Of a stretch of 5,250 nucleotides of DNA, positions 1-5,250 are shown piece by piece. Within the stretch, counting starts at the first letter, position 1; every line of letters begins with the position of its first letter. The DNA is from Candidatus Minthomonas equi (GTDB lineage: Bacteria; Bacteroidota; Bacteroidia; Bacteroidales; UBA932): NCBI GenBank assembly GCA_018064575.1, contig JAGHUZ010000303.1, forward strand, positions 1 through 5,250, written 5' to 3'. The notes beneath the pieces are model-generated. The model was not told where the DNA came from. It did not search any database and saw nothing but the letters and a program-made list of their open reading frames with translations. The translations under genes and the position numbers were made by a program.

Positions 1-1509
1 CACCAGAAGGTTTCCATTACTTTTGATATACTCGCTCACCTTGCATTCAGCCCATTCGCTATCCTCCGGGATGGTGTGCTGTATGAGACTGTCAGTGGCA
101 GAATCCTGATATGAGCGTGTGCATATCACGATTTCATCTCCAGCCTTGAGCACAGTATCACCCCTGGGGACAATGCGTTCATCACCACGTACCACAAGTG
201 CCAGAATACAATCTTGCGGAAGGTCGAGTTCCCTGACGAAACGATTATTCCAAGTACCGGACTCATTGATACCTATGACACCGAATGACATTTCAGCGTT
301 CTCCCTGAAATCACTGAAAGTAGTCATCACATCGGCATCGCTGTCGGTCATTCCGGTCCTCTTCGCTACAGCAGGAACCAGTGAGCCCTGTAATGCGATG
401 GACGCCAATACTATACAAAATACTATACTGAAAATGTCATTCTGAAGTTCCGCTTTCGATGTAAGTATCGTAATGGCAAACACTATGGAAGCCGCACCCC
501 GAAGTCCGACAAAAGAGACCAGTTCCATCTGTCTGAACGGGTATTTCCTGAAAGGAGCCAGTACGCCGAAAACAGCCAGAGGCCTGGCGACAAGAGTCAG
601 AAAAGCAAAAATCATAAGAGCCGGCACCAGGGAATGCAGCAGATTCGATGGTATCGCAAGCATTCCGAGAAGGTAAAAGATGACAATCTGCATCAAACTT
701 GTTATCGCATCGAAAAAGGATACCATAGGCTTTCTTTCCGTAAATATGGTATTGCCCAACACTATACCCACTATGTATGCGCTCAGGTAACCGTTCCCGC
801 CCACCATATCCGGCAGTGCGTATGACAAGAGTGCGATGGAGATGAATAGCAAAAGGTCAAAGCCATTGTTCCTGAAGCTGATTCGTTTCAAAAGGAACAC
901 AGCGCCTTTCGCGATTACAAGCCCCAATCCAGCACCGAAAATCATTTGCGTGAATATCTGCAATACGATATTCCCACCAGAAACATCCCCGGAGAAAAGC
1001 GACAGCATCACGGTGGTGAGCATATACGACATCGGGTCATTGGAACCGCTCTCCACCTCGACCAAGGGAGCACTGTTGTTTTTCAGACCAAGTTTACGCG
1101 TACGCAATATGGAGAACACCGTCGCAGCATCTGTGGAACTTATGACCGCACCCATCAGAAAACTTTCCAACGCAGTCCACCCGAGTGCGAAATGGCAGAA
1201 CAGCCCTACAAACAGGGCAGTAAGTGCCACGCCGATTGTCGCGAGCAGTCCAGCTTCGACCACGATGGGTCTGGCAGACTTCCATCGCGTGCCGAACCCC
1301 CCATAAAACATTATGAATATGAGTGCTATAGTGCTGATATCACCGACAAGCCATCCGCTTTCTTCCGCGAACTCATCATACTGGCTTCCGCAGAAAAGTC
1401 CGAGCACAAGAAAGAACAGCAGGACCGGAATACCGACCTTGCCTGAAAACTTGTTGAGGAACACACAAGTGATGATGATGACTGCAAATATGAGCAGATA
1501 CAGTGCCAT
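1..1509 (-). CDS. nhaP2: K+/H+ antiporter, NhaP2 (CvrA) type, CPA1 family; 3' end cut by window edge
   Basis: Inner-membrane cation/proton exchanger that, by family, expels K+ in exchange for H+ to control cytoplasmic pH and ion content. The frame is open for 503 codons from ATG at 1509 to the left edge with no stop. Residues 1 to about 390 are a hydrophobic exchanger domain with many membrane segments. It holds SSTDAA (about 124-129), SGSNDP (about 154-159, with the paired Asn-Asp typical of CPA1 exchangers) and VGLRGA (about 334-339), all closely matching E. coli NhaP2. A soluble TrkA-C (RCK_C) regulatory domain follows at about 400-465, including RELDLP and a GDEIVI strand. The last 40 visible residues resemble the start of a further C-terminal domain. 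The start is well placed: an in-frame stop lies at 1525-1527, and the first membrane helix begins immediately. The 30-bp gap to cysS has no promoter-like element, so cotranscription with cysS is likely. Na+ instead of K+ as substrate cannot be excluded. Confidence 0.9.
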   Translation of the reverse strand, partial: MALYLLIFAVIIITCVFLNKFSGKVGIPVLLFFLVLGLFCGSQYDEFAEESGWLVGDISTIALIFIMFYGGFGTRWKSARPIVVEAGLLATIGVALTALFVGLFCHFALGWTALESFLMGAVISSTDAATVFSILRTRKLGLKNNSAPLVEVESGSNDPMSYMLTTVMLSLFSGDVSGGNIVLQIFTQMIFGAGLGLVIAKGAVFLLKRISFRNNGFDLLLFISIALLSYALPDMVGGNGYLSAYIVGIVLGNTIFTERKPMVSFFDAITSLMQIVIFYLLGMLAIPSNLLHSLVPALMIFAFLTLVARPLAVFGVLAPFRKYPFRQMELVSFVGLRGAASIVFAITILTSKAELQNDIFSIVFCIVLASIALQGSLVPAVAKRTGMTDSDADVMTTFSDFRENAEMSFGVIGINESGTWNNRFVRELDLPQDCILALVVRGDERIVPRGDTVLKAGDEIVICTRSYQDSATDSLIQHTIPEDSEWAECKVSEYIKSNGNLLV

Positions 1510-1539
1510 ATTCTTACCAATAATTTACGAGTACGTCAG

Positions 1540-3015
1540 TTATCTGCTCCACTCCACCCCGTCCTTAGTATCTTTCACCTGAATTCCGACATCCTTGAGA
1601 CGGTCGCGGATAAGGTCGCTCGTGGTCCAGTCCTTCTTGGCCTTGGCTTCCTTTCTTATTTCAAGAATCATATCCATCAGTCCGCCCACTATCGACTCCG
1701 AACCGGACTCCGTACTTTCATCCACCAACCCAAGAACATCGGGAACGATTTTCCTAAGCAGCTCATCAAGAAGTATTCTGTCGGCAGAATGAAGTGTTAT
1801 CTGGTGATCTTTGGCCTGATTGAGCAGTCTGACTGCATCGTAAATGAATGACAATGCGACAGGCGTATTCAAGTCATCGCACAGGGAATCGAACACTCCG
1901 TCATAATCTTTTTTCAGTTCGGCATTTACGCCTTCCCCTGAAGAGAAAGTTATGGCATCCACATCCCTGACGGCTTGAAGCAGCCTCTTGAGACCTTTCT
2001 CCGCAGCCTTGAGAGCATCATTCGAAAAATCCACAGTACTTCTGTAATGAGCCTGCAGGATGAAGAAGCGGATGGTCATCGGGGAATAAGCCTGGTCCAG
2101 ATGGGGATTGGAACCGGTAAAAAACTCATTCAGGGTTATGAAATTACCGAGTGACTTGCCCATTTTCTGCCCGTTGATGGTAATCATATTATTGTGCATC
2201 CAATATCTGACACCGCCCTGTCCGCGTGAAACTGTATTCTGGGCGAGTTCACATTCGTGATGGGGGAAACAAAGATCCATCCCTCCACCGTGAATGTCAA
2301 AGACTTCTCCGAGATATTTCTCACTCATCGCAGAACATTCCAGATGCCATCCGGGAAATCCCTCACTCCAAGGGGAAGGCCATTTCATTATATGTTCCGG
2401 AGAGGCTTTCTTCCAAAGGGCGAAATCAAAGGGGGAGCGTTTGTCGCTCTGGCCGTCAAGTTCTCTGGTATTTTCTCTGGTATCATCGAGATTCCTGCCG
2501 GAGAGAAGCCCGTAGTGGAACTTCGCATCATAGGCCTGGGTATCAAAATAGACCGAACCGTTGCTGATATAGGCGAAACCCTTGTCAAGAATGGTCTGCA
2601 CCAGTTGAATCTGTTCTATGATATGTCCCGAAGCACGTGGTTCGATGCTCGGAGGTGCGACATTGAGTTTACGCATAGCCTCGTGATAAGCCAGCGTGTA
2701 AGTCTGTGCCACCTCCATCGGTTCCAATGATTCCAGCCGGGCTTTTTTAGTGATTTTATCTTCACCTTCATCAGCATCATGCTCAAGGTGTCCGACATCA
2801 GTGATATTCCTGACATAACGAACCTTGTAACCGAGATATCTGAGCCATCTGACCAGGACATCATAGGTTATGCCCGGACGGGCGTGTCCCAAATGAGGTT
2901 CCCCGTACACGGTGGGTCCGCATACATACAGACCCACCATACCCGGGTTAACGCTCTTGAATAATTCCTTGTTTCTCGTCAGAGTATTGTAAATGTAATA
3001 ATCCTTTGTCATCAC
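1540..3015 (-). CDS. cysS: Cysteine--tRNA ligase (CysRS)
   Basis: Cytoplasmic class I aminoacyl-tRNA synthetase that charges tRNA-Cys with cysteine using ATP. The product is 491 residues from GTG at 3015, or 490 from ATG at 3012, which is normal for the family in Bacteroidota. The Rossmann catalytic core has YVCGPTVY (31-37), the HIGH-type signature HLGH (41-44) and the KMSKS-type loop KMGKS (284-288, DNA 2152-2166). The expected zinc ligands are present by alignment to E. coli CysRS: C32, C227 (in GWHLECSAM), H252 and E256 (in FPHHECE). An insertion at about 75-100 ([12 protein letters not shown]) lies between the core strands. The helical DALR domain and the C-terminal tRNA-binding part, ending DGVEWSR, are intact. 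The gene lies 32 bp downstream of ssb and 30 bp upstream of nhaP2 on the same strand. A Bacteroidota -7 element just before the start suggests its own promoter. Confidence 0.98.
   Translation of the reverse strand: MMTKDYYIYNTLTRNKELFKSVNPGMVGLYVCGPTVYGEPHLGHARPGITYDVLVRWLRYLGYKVRYVRNITDVGHLEHDADEGEDKITKKARLESLEPMEVAQTYTLAYHEAMRKLNVAPPSIEPRASGHIIEQIQLVQTILDKGFAYISNGSVYFDTQAYDAKFHYGLLSGRNLDDTRENTRELDGQSDKRSPFDFALWKKASPEHIMKWPSPWSEGFPGWHLECSAMSEKYLGEVFDIHGGGMDLCFPHHECELAQNTVSRGQGGVRYWMHNNMITINGQKMGKSLGNFITLNEFFTGSNPHLDQAYSPMTIRFFILQAHYRSTVDFSNDALKAAEKGLKRLLQAVRDVDAITFSSGEGVNAELKKDYDGVFDSLCDDLNTPVALSFIYDAVRLLNQAKDHQITLHSADRILLDELLRKIVPDVLGLVDESTESGSESIVGGLMDMILEIRKEAKAKKDWTTSDLIRDRLKDVGIQVKDTKDGVEWSR
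3012..3015 (-). other. cysS: Tandem GTG-ATG start of cysS
   Basis: The reading frame opens with GTG (3015-3013) followed directly by ATG (3012-3010). The sequence just upstream is A-rich with no Shine-Dalgarno, as is usual in Bacteroidota, so spacing does not decide between them. ATG at 3012 is the more probable initiator by codon preference; the choice changes the protein by one residue. Confidence 0.5.
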
Positions 3016-3032
3016 TCGTTTGATTTGAGATA

Positions 3033-3040
3033 CAAAGGTA
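3033..3040 (-). promoter_or_regulatory. Bacteroidota -7 promoter element (TAnnTTTG) upstream of cysS
   Basis: Read on the minus strand this is TACCTTTG, a full match to the TAnnTTTG -7 consensus of the Bacteroidota housekeeping sigma factor. It lies between the ssb stop (3050-3048) and the cysS start, giving a predicted leader of only about 12-20 nt. No convincing TTTG-type -33 element is seen 19-21 nt upstream, where the last ssb codons lie, so activity is inferred from one box. Confidence 0.5.
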
Positions 3041-3047
3041 GTTTTTA

Positions 3048-3413
3048 TTACTGATTTACCATCTCTTCTTTCTCTTCATCTTCAATCACGATACTGCTGG
3101 CCAATACCTCCCAAAACGATTTGTCTTCTCCTGTGTTACGGTCCGTATAACGATTATTCCGCAGACGGCCCGTCACCCTTACCAGTGTACCCTTGTGGAT
3201 GTCCGAAAATCGGGGCATCCCTTTTCCTGCCCAGGCGGATATGGAATGCCAGGTCGTTTCCTCCACGATAGACCCCGCACGATCCTTGTAAATTTCACTG
3301 GTCGCCATCGAGAACTTGATGACTGTCGTATCACCGAAAACCGCCACTTTGGGTTCCTGCCCCACGTGTCCCTTCAACTCAATTCTGTTTACTGTTCCGT
3401 TAGTAATGTTCAT
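3048..3413 (-). CDS. ssb: Single-stranded DNA-binding protein, short form
   Basis: Binds and protects single-stranded DNA in replication, recombination and repair, normally as a tetramer. The product has 121 residues, and one OB fold fills about 5-111. It opens with [15 protein letters not shown], contains the aromatic block [13 protein letters not shown] (W55, W61), has the family-typical [18 protein letters not shown] (about 72-89), and closes with [15 protein letters not shown] (W101). The C-terminus is only about ten residues, acidic ([11 protein letters not shown]), and lacks the DDDIPF-like tip with which canonical SSBs recruit partners. E. coli SSB has about 178 residues, so this is a tail-less form, perhaps a paralogue of a main SSB encoded elsewhere. 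ATG at 3413 fits the start of the fold. The gene is first of a possible ssb-cysS-nhaP2 unit and divergent from the zinc-finger gene. The OB-fold assignment is firm; the exact role is not. Confidence 0.93.
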   Translation of the reverse strand: MNITNGTVNRIELKGHVGQEPKVAVFGDTTVIKFSMATSEIYKDRAGSIVEETTWHSISAWAGKGMPRFSDIHKGTLVRVTGRLRNNRYTDRNTGEDKSFWEVLASSIVIEDEEKEEMVNQ

Positions 3414-3631
3414 AATGCTTTGTTTTAATGTTTATCCGGCAGCAAATTTCCGTCACCCCATTCACATTTTCCGTATGTTTTCCGCTTACTTCCGACAGCA
3501 CCCGTTTTTCATCGCTTCCGGTTATTTATAAATTTTTTCAGTTCTATAAAAAAAGACATTTATGCCATAGGTACCACAACTTTCACCGGTCAAACGATTA
3601 ATTTTGCAGAAAACCAGCAAATAAACATCTG
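3414..3631. other. AT-rich intergenic region between divergent ssb and zinc-finger genes
   Basis: These 218 bp separate the two divergent starts and must hold both promoters. The rightward promoter is annotated separately at 3599-3606. For ssb the best candidate is GAAATTTG on the minus strand (3450-3443), one mismatch from TAnnTTTG, without a clear -33 element. A 10-bp palindrome, ATTTATAAAT, lies at 3524-3533 and an A7 run at about 3548-3554. I see no ORF of interest, RNA gene or terminator here. Confidence 0.6.
3599..3606 (+). promoter_or_regulatory. Bacteroidota -7 promoter element (TAnnTTTG) for the zinc-finger gene
   Basis: TAATTTTG matches the TAnnTTTG -7 consensus in full and lies 25 nt before the ATG at 3632, giving a predicted A-rich leader of about 20 nt (AAACCAGCAAATAAACATC). 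A TTTC at 3581-3584 could serve as a weak -33 element, but its spacing of 14 nt is shorter than the usual 19-21 nt, so the -33 box is unassigned. Confidence 0.55.
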
Positions 3632-4012
3632 ATGAAAACGTGTCCGGAATGCGGAAAGAATTTCAACGGAAGGGCGGACAAGAAATTCTGCAGCGATGAA
3701 TGCCGTTGTTCATATAACGACAGGCTGAACAGAGACAGGAAAAAGGGAATCCGATGGATAGACAGGATTCTGATGAAAAATTATTCGATACTCAAGGAAT
3801 GCATCAAAATGGGGAAAACGGTAACGGACGTATCTTACCTGCTCCGAATGGGATTCGATTTCGAATACTTCACATCCATCCCCGGAAAATGTCCGGAAAG
3901 CGGCTCGGTATGGATTGCCTGCTACACCTGTTTCTATTCCGTAACCGAGGAAGGAGAGATTCTCATACGGGATGGAGAAAATGAAGACGGACGAAAGTAT
4001 GCTCAGTCGTGA
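3632..4012 (+). CDS. Small zinc-finger protein of unknown function (DUF2116-like N-terminus)
   Basis: A 126-residue, probably cytoplasmic protein with no signal peptide or membrane segment. The N-terminus carries a treble-clef-like zinc-binding motif: C4 and C7 in CPECGK, then C20 and C24 in KKFCSDECR (C-x2-C-x12-C-x3-C), with an extra C26. A basic stretch follows (RLNRDRKKGIRW, about 31-42), then a helical part and the block LLRMGFDFEYFTSI (about 70-83). This layout matches a family of small hypothetical proteins I recall as common in Bacteroides and relatives, whose function I do not know. The C-terminal half adds three cysteines (C87, C97, C100). The zinc finger plus basic linker is compatible with nucleic-acid binding, but that is inference. 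It is divergent from ssb, has its own -7 promoter element, and its stop codon overlaps the 3' end of miaB. Coding status is supported by the motif, promoter and start position. Confidence 0.88.
   Translation: MKTCPECGKNFNGRADKKFCSDECRCSYNDRLNRDRKKGIRWIDRILMKNYSILKECIKMGKTVTDVSYLLRMGFDFEYFTSIPGKCPESGSVWIACYTCFYSVTEEGEILIRDGENEDGRKYAQS
4003..4012. other. Tail-to-tail overlap of the zinc-finger gene and miaB
   Basis: The plus-strand TGA (4010-4012) lies inside the last codons of miaB, and the miaB TGA (4005-4003 on the minus strand) lies inside the last codons of the zinc-finger gene. The two genes share 10 bp. No hairpin with a T-run is visible on either side, so each transcript probably extends into the opposing gene. 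Confidence 0.9.
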
Positions 4013-5250
4013 TTCACCTTATGAGCATTAGCGCACATCAGGGTAGCGGAAGTGCATCCGGTCACGGTAAGTTCGACATAATCCCCCACCTTGAAATCGC
4101 CGGCAGGAAAAATGCAGACTTTGTTTCCGGAAGTGCGGCCATAAAGTTCCGCCTTGTTCCGTTTGGAAGTCCCCTCTACGAGAATGACAAAGGACTGTCC
4201 GATGTGACGCCTGTTTCTCTCCAGTGAAATTTCATTCTGAAGTTCTATGATTTCATTGAGCCTGCGGGTTTTGACCGCTGGCGGGACATCATCGGGAAAA
4301 TGTCTGGAGGCCAAAGTGCCAGGGCGTTCCGAATATTGGAACATAAAGGCGCTGTCAAAGCGGACTTCTTCCATCAGGGACATAGTCATCCCGTGTTCTT
4401 CCTCCGTTTCAGAACAGAAACCGGCTATAATATCGGTAGTAATGGTGGCTTCAGGCAATATTTCCCTGATTTTATATATTCTGTCCATATACCTCTCCCT
4501 GTCATATTTCCTGTTCATCTTGGAAAGCATTCTGTCGCTTCCGGACTGTACAGGAAGATGAATATGCTTGCAGATGTTGGGGAATGAGGCCATTACCGAT
4601 ATCACTTCATCACTCATATCCTTGGGATGGGAGGTTGAGAAACGTACCCTGAGGTCGGGAGCGATTTGTGCCGTCATTTTCAAAAGGTCAGCAAAGGTCA
4701 GATTTCCGTCAGAACTCTTCCACAAATAGGAATCGACATTCTGCCCCAGAAGATTTACCTCCCTGAAACCTTTCAGATAGAGCTTCTTCGCTTCTTCGAT
4801 GATAGTATAAGGGTCACGGCTTCTTTCCCTTCCCCTGACATAAGGAACTATGCAGTAAGTGCACATATTGTCGCATCCCCGCATAATGGATATGAAGGCT
4901 GTAATTCCGTCACAGATGCTTTTCTCCGGGATTATGTCGGCATAAGTCTCCTCTTTCGAGAGCAGAACGTCCACCTGCGATGAATGAGCGGAATCAATCA
5001 TCCCAAGCATCTGTGGAAGACGGCGGTAAGAATCAGGGCCCGCCACCAAATCCACTGCGGGGTGTTCGAGAAGTTTTTCCTTGAGATGAGCAGCCATACA
5101 GCCAAGAACTCCTACCGTGACAGGTCTTCTTTTCTTTTCCTGAAGAAAACGGTCAAGGCGTCCGAATACTCTCTGTTCGGCATTCTCCCGGATGGAGCAG
5201 GTGTTCACCAGTATGATGCCGGCATCTTCTATGGACGCACTGTTTTCATA
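4003..5250 (-). CDS. miaB: tRNA-2-methylthio-N6-dimethylallyladenosine synthase (MiaB); 5' end cut by window edge
   Basis: Radical SAM methylthiotransferase that converts i6A37 to ms2i6A37 next to the anticodon of tRNAs reading UNN codons, using two [4Fe-4S] clusters. The window holds the last 415 codons and the stop; about 30-45 N-terminal residues, including the first cluster cysteine, lie outside. In fragment numbering, the N-terminal domain supplies cysteines C18 (VNTCSIREN) and C51 (VLGCMA). The radical SAM cluster is C126, C130, C133 in RGCDNMCTYCIVPYVRGRE (DNA about 4852-4875). LLGQNVDSY, RFSTSHP, HIHLPVQSGS and FQYSERPGT follow and identify MiaB instead of RimO or MtaB. A TRAM RNA-binding domain covers about the last 65 residues. 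GTG at 5208 is not the start: the frame runs on upstream with family-like sequence (DAGIILVNTC) to the edge. It converges on the zinc-finger gene. Confidence 0.97.
   Translation of the reverse strand, partial: YENSASIEDAGIILVNTCSIRENAEQRVFGRLDRFLQEKKRRPVTVGVLGCMAAHLKEKLLEHPAVDLVAGPDSYRRLPQMLGMIDSAHSSQVDVLLSKEETYADIIPEKSICDGITAFISIMRGCDNMCTYCIVPYVRGRERSRDPYTIIEEAKKLYLKGFREVNLLGQNVDSYLWKSSDGNLTFADLLKMTAQIAPDLRVRFSTSHPKDMSDEVISVMASFPNICKHIHLPVQSGSDRMLSKMNRKYDRERYMDRIYKIREILPEATITTDIIAGFCSETEEEHGMTMSLMEEVRFDSAFMFQYSERPGTLASRHFPDDVPPAVKTRRLNEIIELQNEISLERNRRHIGQSFVILVEGTSKRNKAELYGRTSGNKVCIFPAGDFKVGDYVELTVTGCTSATLMCANAHKVNHD

Noticed and set aside
836..1446. Two long overlapping plus-strand open frames (836-1306 and 946-1446) antisense to the antiporter gene
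   Set aside because: Their translations show no recognisable domain or membrane pattern, whereas the minus strand over the same bases encodes a clear NhaP2 exchanger with all its motifs. They are shadow frames.
1510..1539. Separate promoter or terminator between cysS and nhaP2
   Set aside because: The 30 bp contain no TAnnTTTG element on the minus strand and no stem-loop with a T-run.
2226..2730. Plus-strand open frames of 113 and 157 codons opposite cysS
   Set aside because: The opposite strand encodes conserved CysRS sequence across the whole span; the plus-strand frames have no recognisable motif, promoter or leader.
3443..3450. GAAATTTG (minus strand) as the ssb promoter
   Set aside because: It mismatches the first base of TAnnTTTG and has no -33 partner, so it is mentioned only as a candidate in the intergenic entry.
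3524..3533. Palindrome ATTTATAAAT as an operator or terminator
   Set aside because: Ten AT-only bases in an AT-rich region are expected by chance; there is no loop, no GC stem and no second copy.
4247..4983. Several plus-strand open frames of about 95-105 codons opposite miaB
   Set aside because: They lie antisense to the conserved MiaB core and have no protein-like features; they overlap one another in different frames.
5206..5208. GTG at 5208 as the start of miaB
   Set aside because: It encodes the Val of VNTCSIREN in the middle of the first MiaB domain. The frame continues upstream to the window edge with family-like sequence, so the true start is outside.
1..5250. Mobile element, CRISPR array, tRNA/rRNA gene or defence system
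   Set aside because: I saw no transposase, integrase, inverted or spaced repeats, cloverleaf-like sequence or defence-type domain; every gene but one is a recognisable housekeeping family.

Overview
The window looks like ordinary chromosomal housekeeping sequence from a member of the Bacteroidota, most likely order Bacteroidales. The evidence is the protein character (a CysRS with a KMGKS loop and an insertion after the Rossmann core, and a small FCSDECR-type zinc-finger protein of a kind I know mainly from Bacteroides relatives), promoter elements of the Bacteroidota -7 type (TAnnTTTG), no clear Shine-Dalgarno sequences, and moderate GC (about 45-60% in the coding lines I sampled). The genus cannot be fixed from the sequence alone.

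Layout from left to right. Positions 1-1509 (minus) carry a K+/H+ antiporter of the NhaP2 (CvrA) type. It is open at the left edge, so its C-terminus lies outside the window. Positions 1540-3015 (minus) carry cysS, cysteinyl-tRNA synthetase, complete. Positions 3048-3413 (minus) carry a short single-stranded DNA-binding protein, complete. Positions 3414-3631 are an AT-rich intergenic region between divergent genes. Positions 3632-4012 (plus) carry a small zinc-finger protein of unknown function, complete. Positions 4003-5250 (minus) carry miaB, the tRNA ms2i6A37 methylthiotransferase. It is open at the right edge, so its N-terminus lies outside the window. The miaB and zinc-finger genes converge and overlap by 10 bp at their stop codons.

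The three left-hand genes run ssb, cysS, nhaP2 in the direction of transcription with gaps of 34 or fewer bp, so they could form one transcription unit. A good -7 element in the ssb-cysS gap suggests cysS and nhaP2 may also have their own promoter. Two of the five genes act on tRNA (charging of tRNA-Cys; modification of A37 in tRNAs reading UNN codons, which include tRNA-Cys). The others act in DNA maintenance and ion homeostasis, and I see no sign that the five form one dedicated system. I found no mobile element, CRISPR array, RNA gene, convincing intrinsic terminator or novel multi-gene system. The least understood item is the zinc-finger protein at 3632-4012.
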